Source: Rhodopirellula sp. SM50 (GTDB taxonomy: Bacteria > Planctomycetota > Planctomycetia > Pirellulales > Pirellulaceae). Taken from it: a stretch of DNA of 64,000 bases. How positions within the stretch are numbered: position 1 is the first letter of the stretch; each line of letters starts with the position of its first letter. Shown here piece after piece: positions 17,847 to 27,800 of this stretch. The DNA is taken from NCBI RefSeq assembly GCF_002289565.1, contig NZ_NTFY01000017.1, positions 1-64,000 of the forward strand, given 5' to 3'. The notes beneath the pieces are model-generated. The model worked only from the letters and a program-made list of their open reading frames with translations. It had not been told where the DNA came from and searched no databases. The position numbers and the translations under genes were made by a program.

Positions 17847-18995
17847 ATGAATTTTGATTGGAGCGAAGCGCAACTCGCCTATCGCGATCGGATGCAAACG
17901 TTCGCGTTGGAGCATCTGAGCGACGATGTGATCGACAGAGACGAACGGAGCGCGTTCGCCGAAGACCTTTGGCAGCGGGCCGCCGAGTTTGGCATCCAGG
18001 GTCTGTACATCCCGACCGAATTTGGCGGTCGAGCTTCGGCCGATATTCAAACCGCGATGCTGGCCATGGAAGCGCTCGGCTACGGATGCAGCGACGGCGG
18101 TCTGCTGCTGGCGCTGAACGCACAGATGTGGGCCGTTCAGCTTCCGATTTTGCATTTCGGAAGCGAGTTTCAAAAAAAACGCTTTCTGCCACGACTTTGC
18201 GACGGCACTTGGAAAGGGGCGCATGGGATCACCGAACCGAGTACCGGTAGCGACGTCTTTCATCTGAAAACAACGGCGGAGAAAGTGGACGGCGGCTACG
18301 TGCTCAACGGCAGCAAGTGCATGGTCACGCTCGCACCGATCTGCGACGTGGCACTCGTCGTGGCAAGCACGAATCCGGCAAAGGGCAAGTGGGGGCTGTC
18401 GACGTTCTTGGTCGAGGCGGAACAGGAGGGATTCCGCCGCGGCGCGAACCATCTGAAAATGGGCCTTCGGACCGTCCCGATCGGCGAACTGCATCTGAAC
18501 GACTGCTTCGTGCCCGAATCACATCGACTCGGCAAAGAAGGTGGCGGCTTCGCCACGTTCAATCATTCGCTGGAATTCGAACGCTGCTGCATCTTGGCCA
18601 GCCAAGTCGGCGCCATGCAGCGCCAATTGGAAACGTGCGTCCGGTACGCCAAAGAACGTCCCCAATTCGGCCAGCCGATCGGGAAATTCCAGTCGATCTC
18701 CAATCGAATCGCAGACATGAAAGTTCGCTTGGAAACTTCAAAGCTGATGCTCTACAAGGTCGCGTGGCTGAAGAGCCAGGGAAAATCCGCGATGATGGAC
18801 GCCGCCATCTTGAAACTGTACCTGAGTGAATGCTACGCACAGTCCAGCGAAGACGCGGTGCGGATTCATGGCGGGCGAGGCTACCTGTGCGAAAATGGGA
18901 TCGATCGAGATTGGCGTGACGCAATCGGCGGCGTCTTGTACGCCGGCACGTCGGACATCCAACGCAACATCATTGCGGGACTGCTTGGGGTTTGA
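17847..18995 (+). CDS. Acyl-CoA dehydrogenase-fold prolyl-carrier-protein oxidase (predicted)
   Basis: FAD enzyme of 382 aa with the full acyl-CoA dehydrogenase layout: ITEPSTGSD near 128-136 (flavin region), KMGLRTVP near 204-211, RPQFGQPIGKFQ at 271-282 and the C-terminal RIHGGRGYLCENGIDRDWRDA. The catalytic base is informative. The position used by medium-chain enzymes (the E of YEGTSQIQ) is Ala366 in YAGTSDIQR. A Glu is present instead at residue 245 in LEFERCC, matching the isovaleryl-CoA dehydrogenase-type site also used by carrier-protein prolyl oxidases such as AnaB. With the adjacent adenylation and carrier genes, the expected reaction is oxidation of L-prolyl-S-carrier to pyrroline- or pyrrole-2-carboxyl-S-carrier (PltE/RedW/AnaB-like). 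The stop lies 2 bases before the next ATG, so the genes are co-transcribed and probably coupled. A role on another aminoacyl substrate is possible. Confidence 0.85.
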   Translation: MNFDWSEAQLAYRDRMQTFALEHLSDDVIDRDERSAFAEDLWQRAAEFGIQGLYIPTEFGGRASADIQTAMLAMEALGYGCSDGGLLLALNAQMWAVQLPILHFGSEFQKKRFLPRLCDGTWKGAHGITEPSTGSDVFHLKTTAEKVDGGYVLNGSKCMVTLAPICDVALVVASTNPAKGKWGLSTFLVEAEQEGFRRGANHLKMGLRTVPIGELHLNDCFVPESHRLGKEGGGFATFNHSLEFERCCILASQVGAMQRQLETCVRYAKERPQFGQPIGKFQSISNRIADMKVRLETSKLMLYKVAWLKSQGKSAMMDAAILKLYLSECYAQSSEDAVRIHGGRGYLCENGIDRDWRDAIGGVLYAGTSDIQRNIIAGLLGV

Positions 18996-18997
18996 CG

Positions 18998-20644
18998 ATG
19001 ACGGATCTGCTACACGAAAATTTAACACGTTCGGCGTTGAAGACACCCGACCAGGTGGCGTTCCGCTGCGGCAACCATTCCCTCACGTACGCCGAACTGG
19101 ACGACCGTTCGTCTCGGCTCGCGACCGTTCTCCGCGATCGGGGCGTGCGCCCCGGTGACCGTGTCGCGGTGCGTCTTCCTGCCGGCGTTGAAACCCCGAT
19201 CAGTGTATATGGGGCAATGAAGGCCGGCGCGGCCATGGTACCGGTAGATCCCTCGGCTCCGCCGTCTCGGCTGTGCAGCATCCTGCAGGGCGGCCATGTC
19301 CGTCATCTCATCACGACAAAGCTGGCCGAATCGGCACTGGACGTACTCGATCGCGGCGCCACACCACTCCAACACGTGATCGGCGTCGAAGGTGCGGATT
19401 GGCCGACCATCGCATTCACCCCCTGGTCGGCCCTCGATGCGGTCGACCCCATCGATCCGATTCCGATCGACCGGACGCACCCTGCCTACGTGATCTTTAC
19501 CTCCGGTTCGACCGGGACCCCCAAGGGCATCGTGCACTCGCATTACAGCGGCAACAGTTACGCCCGTCTGTCGGTCAAGACCTACGACGTCAGCGGCGAC
19601 GACCGAATCGCGAATCTGTCGCCACTGCACTTTGACATGTCGACCTTCGGTTACTATTCGGCGGTGATGGCAGGAGCGACGACGGTGCTGATCCCACCCT
19701 CCTACAGCATGTTGCCGGCCAGTCTCTCCTCGCTGATCGAATCGCAGCGAATCACGATCTGGTATTCGGTGCCCTTCGCGCTGGTCCAATTGCTTCAGCG
19801 AGGCGTTCCCGAACAACGGGACCTGTCCAGTGTTCGGTGGATCCTGTACGGCGGTGAACCGCTCGCCCCGCGGCATGCACAGCAGTTGCGACGCGTGATG
19901 CCCGACGCGTGGATCAGCAACGTCTACGGTCCCGCGGAAGTGAATCAGTGCACCTACTTTCACATCGCGCCGACCTCTCGGGGCGGACCGCAGGAACTTT
20001 CCGAGCGGCCGATCCCCATCGGATCGCTCTGGGAACAGACCGAGGGATTGATTCTCGATCCGCTGGATCAAGTGGTCCAGGGAAAGGGAGTCGGCGAATT
20101 GCTCGTTCATTCCTCCACAATGATGACCCGGTACTGGCATCTGGGATGTGACGACCCGGTCACGTTTTACTTTGATTTAGGCAGCGGGAAACGTTTTTAT
20201 CGGACGGGCGATCTGGTACGACGCGGGGACGACGGCGAACTGGAATTCTTGGGCCGGGTCGATCGTCAGGTCAAAGTGCGAGGCTACCGGATCGAACTCG
20301 ACGAGGTCGAACATGCGATTGCAAAACATCCCGCGGTCGTCGAAGCCGCCGCCTTCTGCGTCACGGTGAATGAAACCGGTCGCTTGCTCGCCGCGGTGAC
20401 GTTGCAGGATTCGAGTCGATCCGAAACGAGTGGTCTAAAAAAGCAATTGGCAGAACAGCTGCCGCCTTATGCGGTCCCGGAACAGCTATTCGTCCGAGAC
20501 ACGTTTCCGCGGACGACCAGCGGGAAGATCGACCGTTTAAAACTGCAACTGGAATACAACGCGTTCCCTGATTCGAACACGGACCGCGGCGTGACGCCGG
20601 ATCCCGTCGGCGGATCTGCTGTCCCCAGACAACGACGGCAATGA
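18998..20644 (+). CDS. Stand-alone adenylation enzyme, predicted L-prolyl-AMP ligase
   Basis: A 548-aa ANL-superfamily enzyme without fused carrier. The start MTDLLHENLTR is typical of stand-alone aminoacyl ligases. Core motifs: A3 TSGSTGTPKG at 168-177, A4-like HFDMS at 211-215, A5 VYGPAE at 309-314, A7 YRTGDL at 401-406, A8 QVKVRGYRIELDEVE at about 424-438 and A10 TTSGKIDRL with Lys510. The pocket region around IWYSVPFALVQLLQRG recalls stand-alone prolyl-AMP ligases of pyrrole pathways (PltF/RedM/CloN4 type). Hand alignment to GrsA gives pocket residues D213, M214, F217, Y256, L283, G285, V309, Q317, C318; treat this as approximate. It is predicted to charge the carrier encoded 54 bp downstream. 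GGGG at 18987-18990 precedes ATG 18998 by 7 bases. The last about 25 residues after A10 are low-complexity. Confidence 0.85.
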   Translation: MTDLLHENLTRSALKTPDQVAFRCGNHSLTYAELDDRSSRLATVLRDRGVRPGDRVAVRLPAGVETPISVYGAMKAGAAMVPVDPSAPPSRLCSILQGGHVRHLITTKLAESALDVLDRGATPLQHVIGVEGADWPTIAFTPWSALDAVDPIDPIPIDRTHPAYVIFTSGSTGTPKGIVHSHYSGNSYARLSVKTYDVSGDDRIANLSPLHFDMSTFGYYSAVMAGATTVLIPPSYSMLPASLSSLIESQRITIWYSVPFALVQLLQRGVPEQRDLSSVRWILYGGEPLAPRHAQQLRRVMPDAWISNVYGPAEVNQCTYFHIAPTSRGGPQELSERPIPIGSLWEQTEGLILDPLDQVVQGKGVGELLVHSSTMMTRYWHLGCDDPVTFYFDLGSGKRFYRTGDLVRRGDDGELEFLGRVDRQVKVRGYRIELDEVEHAIAKHPAVVEAAAFCVTVNETGRLLAAVTLQDSSRSETSGLKKQLAEQLPPYAVPEQLFVRDTFPRTTSGKIDRLKLQLEYNAFPDSNTDRGVTPDPVGGSAVPRQRRQ

Positions 20645-20698
20645 CGTGATGGCAATGCTTTTCTTTCGCTCCTTCATTCCCGCCCCCCTAAAGCCACG

Positions 20699-20959
20699 AT
20701 GACCGACACCGACCCGATGCCGAAGCTCATGTCTTTCATCCAACATGAACTGATGGGCAACCAAACGGATCCGATTTCCACGGACGACGACTTGCTCGGT
20801 GGTGGCCACATCGATTCGATGGGAATCATGCGGTTGGTCGCGTTTCTTGAAACGGAATTTGGCGTCTCGGTTCCGCCGGAGGACGTGACGATCGAAAACT
20901 TCGAAACGCCACAGACCATCGCAGACTATGTCCAAGCCGCATGCCGGGACAGGAGCTGA
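20699..20959 (+). CDS. Stand-alone acyl/peptidyl carrier protein
   Basis: An 86-aa acidic carrier protein. The phosphopantetheine site is Ser40 in GGGHIDSMGIMRLV, and helix III follows in VPPEDVTIENFETPQTIADYV. Its size and position next to a stand-alone adenylation enzyme and a dehydrogenase match PltL/RedO/AnaD-type carriers that hold proline during oxidation. The gene start ATG 20699 follows the adenylation gene by 54 bp, and its 3' end overlaps a possible earlier start (20941) of the next gene. No phosphopantetheinyl transferase gene is present in this window, so priming must come from elsewhere in the genome. Confidence 0.9.
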   Translation: MTDTDPMPKLMSFIQHELMGNQTDPISTDDDLLGGGHIDSMGIMRLVAFLETEFGVSVPPEDVTIENFETPQTIADYVQAACRDRS

Positions 20960-20967
20960 TTCGATTC

Positions 20968-21861
20968 ATGCCGGCGACCGCAACCTCGCATCAACCGACA
21001 GACGCCGAATCGACAGCCGCGACCGGTTCTTGGCGTAGGACACTCGGCACCGGCATGAATTCGGCGGCAGAACGCTTTCGTCGACGCCCCGGCTTGGCGG
21101 GCTGGTTTTTACCGGCGATCGCATTCCTGTTGGAGGCGATATCGATCGGACTGATGCGTCGTCGTGATGTGGCGGACATGGTTGCAAAAACCTACGCGTC
21201 ACGGCCCGAGTTTTACGATCCGGACCGCTATCAGTTGCCGCACGAGTCCCGCATGTTGCCAACGCTGCTGAAACATCGATCCTCCTGTCGACTGCTCGAC
21301 GCGTTCTGTGGTCAAGGCAGGGAAGCCAAATGGTTTGCCGATGCCGGCTATCAGGTCACGGCCATCGATCGCTTGGATTGGATGATCGATCGCGCAAAAC
21401 GCTACGCCGTCGAGGCCGGGTTTTCGGCCGACTTCATCGCAGAGGATTTCGATACCTTTGATCCTCCCGAAACTTTCGAGGTCGTCTACACGTCGTGTTG
21501 GATGTATTCCACCGTGCAGGGCGTCGACCGGCGACGCGAGTTCCTGAAGCAATGCGATCGCCTGTGCAGCGAAGATGGGCTGGCCGTTGTTTCGTACGTC
21601 AACCAGCGGGCAAGTTCCAAAGCGGGGGCTTGGGTCCGATTTTGTATCGCAAAGTCGGTGGCGTGGTTGACGGCGGGAAATGTCCGAACCGAATTCGGCG
21701 AACGGATTTACACGGGATTGTTCTGGCATCACTTGTCCGATGCAACCGCTCGTCGCGAAGTCGACGTGGCGGGGTGGCAAATCGCAGAGATCATTGCTGG
21801 AAACGGCATGGATCCGACGTTCCTGTTTCTTAGCCGCCGCCGCAGAGAGACACCGCGATGA
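20968..21861 (+). CDS. Class I SAM-dependent methyltransferase
   Basis: A 297-aa methyltransferase from ATG 20968; an earlier ATG at 20941 overlaps the carrier gene by 19 bases and would add 9 residues. SAM-binding motif I is LLDAFCGQG at 109-117, with an acidic residue at the end of strand 2 in TAIDRLD. The N-terminal about 60 residues are not part of the catalytic fold and include a hydrophobic run at about 44-62 (AGWFLPAIAFLLEAISIGL) that might contact a membrane or partner. The substrate cannot be predicted. The stop overlaps the NRPS start as ATGA at 21858-21861, so translation is probably coupled and the enzyme is expected to tailor the same product, possibly by N- or O-methylation. Confidence 0.85.
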   Translation: MPATATSHQPTDAESTAATGSWRRTLGTGMNSAAERFRRRPGLAGWFLPAIAFLLEAISIGLMRRRDVADMVAKTYASRPEFYDPDRYQLPHESRMLPTLLKHRSSCRLLDAFCGQGREAKWFADAGYQVTAIDRLDWMIDRAKRYAVEAGFSADFIAEDFDTFDPPETFEVVYTSCWMYSTVQGVDRRREFLKQCDRLCSEDGLAVVSYVNQRASSKAGAWVRFCIAKSVAWLTAGNVRTEFGERIYTGLFWHHLSDATARREVDVAGWQIAEIIAGNGMDPTFLFLSRRRRETPR

Positions 21862-24800
21862 GCCCCTCATTCGCTGGCAACCAGCAATTGATCTGGATCG
21901 GCCAACAACTGCAGCCGGATGTCCCGCTGTACGAAGTGCCCTATCGTTACACGATTCACGGCCGCATCGATCCACACCGCTTCGCCGACGCGTTCCGACA
22001 GTTGGTCAGTCATAGCGAAGTGCTTCGAACCGTCGCCACTGACGATCAATGGACACGTTCGGCCGTGAGAGCGGTTCGCGAGGTGGAGTGCCGCGTCGTG
22101 GATTTTTCGTCCGCGCCCGACCCACAGGCCGACGCCGATCGAATCGTCAGCGAACGACTTGCCGGTCGCTTCGATCAAACCCGATCGCTCTGCGACGCGA
22201 TGCTCCTGCGATTGTCAGCTGACCAATGGGAATTCTATCTGACGATTCACCATGCGTTGACCGATGCGTTTGCCGGACGGGCGATCTTGGCAACGTTGGC
22301 GAAGTTTTATGAAACAGACCCAAGCGATCGTACGCAATTGGATGTTCCTGACTATCGGCAGTACCTCGATTGGCAAGCTCGCCAAAAATCCGACGATTCC
22401 GTTGCCCGGCAAACGGCATGGTTTGCCGAACGCAGCGACGCATCGCCGGGAACACGATTCTATTCCGCCGGACGTGAATCGGTCTCGGCGCGACAGACCC
22501 GCGTCACGGTGCGGTTGAACGACGAGGAGAATCAAGCGATTGCAACCTCGGTGATGGTGTCTCCTTTTCGTCAAATCACGGCCCCACTGGGCCATTTCAA
22601 TCTGTTTGCCACGACCCTGATCGCGTGGCTCAGCCGACTCGAACAACAGGAGTTCGTTTGCATTGGGGCGACAACACACGGCCGATCCACCCCGGCATTC
22701 CGAGAAACGATCGGATTGTTCATGCAACTGCTTCCCTTCCGCGTCTCGGTCGATCCGTGGGAAACGTTTGCAGATCTGTCGCGAAAGGTGGCGGCCGAGT
22801 CGATGGGGTTTCTCTCCAACGCGATGCCAGGCGCCATGACATCCGAATCGCAGCGCGCCTTCGACGTCGCGCTCAACGTGATCGACTTGGCGGTGGACGA
22901 TTTTGCCGGCATGCCGACCTCGCTGCGGTGGTTGCACAACGGATACGGAGATCCCCAACGCGAACTGACCGTCTCCGCCCTTCCGCTCGACGGCGATCGA
23001 TGGGAGTTGCTGTTCGACTTCAGCGACGATGTCTTTTCGGCAAACGATCGTCAACGGGCGGTGCAGCATTTCCGGAACACGCTGATCGCGATCAGCGCTT
23101 CCCCGACGACTCGAATTGCCGACTATGACTTGCTCACCGATTCGGAGCGTGCTTTCCTGGCCGACCATTGCGGCGTCGCGTTGACCTTGAAACCCGTCAA
23201 CCTCTGGCAAACGTTCTGCAATCAATGCGAGCGAGTTCGTGACGCGATCGCAGTGGACGGTCCGGCGATCCAACTCAGCTATGACGGGCTGCGGCAGATG
23301 GCCCGAACGCTGGCCGAACAAATCGAGGATTCCGGATTCGACGAATTGGTTCCGATCTTCTGTCGGCGTGATGAAAAAGCCATCATCGCGATGATGGGTG
23401 TCCTGGCAAGCGGACGTTGTTTCCTGATCGTCGACGCGGAAAACCCTCCCGAACGTGCGAGACAATTACTGTCACAGTCCGGCGTTTCACGGATGATCGA
23501 TGCAACCGGGGACTCGATTTCCGTCGTCCCCATCGCAGCGCCCCGGCAATTGACTTGTGATTTGCCGCAAGACGCGTGCTATGTGCTGTTCACCTCGGGG
23601 TCGACCGGCCAACCACAGGGCGTCGTGGTTCGCCATGAATCGGTTTGGAACCTGTTGAATGCGTTTGAAACGATGGCGCCTGTGAAACAGGATTGTCGTT
23701 GCGCGTGGTGGACCAACATCGGTTTCGATGTTGCGATGTACGAAGTTTTTTCAGCGTTACTGTTCGGCAGAACCCTGTGCATCCCCAGCGACACGCAACG
23801 CCTCAGTGCCGACGAGATGCTGGATTGGATGCGTTCGATGCAGATCGACAGCGCGTACTTGCCGCCGTTTTTCTTGGAGGCGTTGGATCGGCAACTGGCC
23901 AATGGTCGACCGCTCCGCCTGAAGCGTCTACTGGTCGGCGTCGAACCGATTCCCCAACGACTGCTCGCCTCGATCGTCGACCGATCGCCCGATTTGACAT
24001 TGATCAATGGTTACGGGCCGACCGAGACCACCATCTGCGCGACGCTGCACCCCATCGACCGACTCGATCGCTCCTCGGGGCCGGCAAGTATCGGCAGACC
24101 CGTTGCCGGAAACTCGATCCTGATCGTCGACTCGGCCGGCCGACAGGTTCCGCCCGGAGTGCCCGGTGAATTGTGGATCAGCGGCGCGGGACTGGCCAAC
24201 GGATACCTCGCCAATCCGGACCTGACGCGTCAACGATTCGTTACGCGACCGGCATCCGGCGATGACGTCGTCTGGTATCGCAGCGGAGATCGCGTTCGGA
24301 TGCGCGACGATGGTGCGCTGGAATTTCTCGGACGGATCGACGATCAACTGAAACTGTCTGGCGTGCGGATCGAACCGGCAGAAATCACGGCGGCGATCCG
24401 ACAATGCGATGGCGTACACGACTGCCTCGTGCTGCCTCAAATGCGCAATGGGCGTGCCGAAAGGTTGGTCGCGTTGATCGAAGGCGATTCGGCGATCGAC
24501 GTTGACCGTATCCGGCGGCACCTCCGCACGCGTTTTGCAGCCGCGATGGTGCCGTCGCGATTCATCGTCCAGCCGCGATTCCCTCGGACGATCAATGGAA
24601 AGATCGACCGAGAGCAGATCGAAGCGATTCTGGACCGGCAACGATCCGATGACGTCGCCCAGTCGTCAGTGACGATCACGGCACCGAAGAACGCCATCGA
24701 GTTCACGCTCGTCAACCTCATCAGTGCGACACTCGATTTGAAGTCCGTGGGCACCGACGATGACTTCTTCGAATTGGGCGGCTCTTCTCTCGATGCGATG

Positions 24801-27800
24801 CGGTTCGTCTCGCGGGCCAACGAGCTGGGGATTTCCATCACGATCCAGGATGTTCTTCGACACCGTGACGCGAAAACGTTGGCCAGCTTGCAAACGCTCA
24901 TGCCTGACGTTCCCGATCAACACCAATCGGACGCGACACCGGCTGCGGAATTCTCATCTGGTCAACGGGCGATCTGGTACCACTGGCACTCCAACCGGCA
25001 ATCACCGGCCTATCAGTATCAAGTCACCTGGAAAGCCAGCGGCCAAATCGATCCGGCACTCGTTCGACGTTGTCTGGCAAAACTAATTCGTCAACATCCG
25101 GCGCTCCGCACGACCGTCGATGTACAAGAGGGCGTCCCGGTCCCTCGGGTGCACGATGACTTGCCCCTTGCCTGGACGCTCTGGGACCACGATGCGACCG
25201 AAGAAGCGATCGTCGCCGAAGGCCGGCGTCCGTTCGATCTGGCACGCGATGGACCGCTGCGTGCACTGTTGGTGCGGTCCCGCGATCATGGCGACACGTT
25301 GGCCATCACGGTTCACCACATCGCCGTCGACCAACACAGCATCCAACTGTTGATGAACCAATTCGCCCACGACCACATTAAAGGGGAAGGGGGTCTTTTT
25401 GACGAAGTGGAAGCCACGTCGCGCGTGTCCAAACCTCAAAAAAGCCCCCCGTCCCCTTTTGCACCTCAAAAAAGACCCCCTTCCCCTTTTTCGTGGTGGA
25501 GGGGGCGATTGGAGGGGTGCGATCGGGCGGTCGCGTTGCCGTTTGATTTTGAATTGTCGGCGGAGGGCTCTGAGGATGGGGAGCTGTTTCGATTTTCGTT
25601 GTCCGATCAACTCAGTGCGGCGATCCGTCGATCTGCGTCCGCATGCGGCGTCTCGGTCGGCACGTATTTGTTGGCCGCTTATTCTGTCTTGCTTTCACGC
25701 TATTCGGCGACGGAAAACTTTGTGATCGGGATACCGGTCAGCCGACGAGACAACTGGAGTTTGGAAGACGGGGAAGTCGGCTTCTTGATTGAAGCTCTGC
25801 CGTTTGCCTGTCGCATCCGACGCGACGTGGCCTTTGACGAACTGGTCGGGCAGATCAGCAATGATTTCGCCGACGTGCTGACCCACCGCCAGGCGACGCA
25901 CCAGGAACTCTCTGAGCATTTCGGAACTCTGTTCGAAACGATGTTTGTTCCGCAGCAACCGCTCGCGCCGCTGGAACTCGGCGACGGTTTGACATTGACC
26001 CCCGCAGTGTCTGACCTGGGCGTAGCGAAATTTGACCTGACTTGGTTCGCCGCTGACGCGCGTCCCCGGATCCAGTGCGCCATTGAGTTTCGCACCAATC
26101 GTTTTAAACGGGAAACCATCGAGTTGATGTCGCAGCATTGGCGGTCGCTGCTCGAACAGCTCGCCGCGACCCCGAGCCAAAGCGTTGGGCAAATCGACTT
26201 TAGCAGCGAGACTGATCAAGCGGCGATGAAGGCATTGGCAGGGCATCACGATCCTCCGGCGATTGATCCAGACGGCCAGACAGTGATCGAACGGATCCAG
26301 TGTCGCGGCTACGAAACGCCCGACGCGGTCGCAGTGGTGTGTGGCGCCGAGTCGATTCGATACCGAGACTTGATCGATCGGGGCGGCAAGCTGGCGGAGA
26401 GGCTGCGCGAGGCAGGTGTTGGGCCGAACGTCGCTGTCGCCGTGTGTCTCTCACGATCGGTCGAGATGGTCATCGGTATCTTCGGGATTCTGCAAGCAGG
26501 CGGTGCCTATGTGCCGTTTGATCCAGACCTGCCCTTGGAACGTCTGCGTCAACTCTCTGCGCGTGTCGGCGCCGGCGTCGTGGTCGGAAATCGATCTGGC
26601 CTGGGCAGCGTTTTCCAAACGGTAATCGATCCCCGTGACTTGCCGCGGACCAGAAATGCTAACGGTGCGCGGATTGACGCGCTCCAGGGCCAGTCATTGG
26701 CGTACATCCTGCATACGTCCGGTTCCACCGGACAACCCAAGGGGGTGGAAATCACGCATGATGCATTGCTGCGTTCGACCTTGGCGCGCAAGTCGTTTTA
26801 CCCAACGGCTCCGCAGCGATACTTGATGGTGTCTCCGATTTGGTTTGACAGCTCGGTTGCTGGAATCTTCTGGACGCTCTGTGACGGAGGGCAATTGATT
26901 CTGCCGCAGGATCAAGACTTGCAAGATGTCCAACGTTTGGCAGCGTTGATTGATCGATATGAAATGACCGAGACGCTGGTCCTTCCGTCACTCTATCGGG
27001 TGCTCGTCAAGCACGCGAACCCGACATCGCTTCAGACACTCCAACGAGTTATCCTGGCGGGCGAATCCTGTACGCAGCCCTTGGTCCGACAGCACTTTAA
27101 GATCTTGCCGAGCACTCGCCTGTTCAATGAGTATGGTCCGACCGAGGCATCGGTTTGGTCGACGGTTGCGGAGCTAATGCCGACTGACGACATGATTTCG
27201 ATCGGGCGCAGTGCCGGAGAAACGCCCGTCTGCCTGCTTGATCGAAACGGTGCGGCGGTCCCCATCGGATGCGTCGGCGAAATCCATCTCGGTGGTCCGC
27301 GCCTTGCAAACGGGTATCACGCGGATCGCGAACTCACGAATCAAAAGTTTATTCCTGATCCGCGTTCGGGCAGTTGCGGGCGACTTTACCGGACGGGCGA
27401 TCTGGCCCGCATGCGCCGCGACGGTTCGTTGATCTTCCTGGGACGTCTGGACGACCAAATCAAAGTCAACGGCATGCGCATCGAACCGGCAGAGATCGAA
27501 TCCGAACTGGTGGACGTCGACGGGGTTTGGGACGCCGCCGTCATGGCGATTCAGCGGAGTCCGGTCTCCGTTTCCGATCAGCCCGACGCACTCGTCGCCG
27601 CGCTCAGCGAGTTGCCGGCCGAGGAAGCTCAGCGTTGGATCGATCGGGCGATGGATATCGACAGCGGCATTGCAGAGACACTCACGTATGAAGACGATCA
27701 CGCTCGATGGTCCGTCGAAATCAAACAGAGTGAGTTCATCGCGACACCACGAAAACGCCAACGCGCGTGGATGCTCAACCAAATGCTTCGCGACTCCGCT

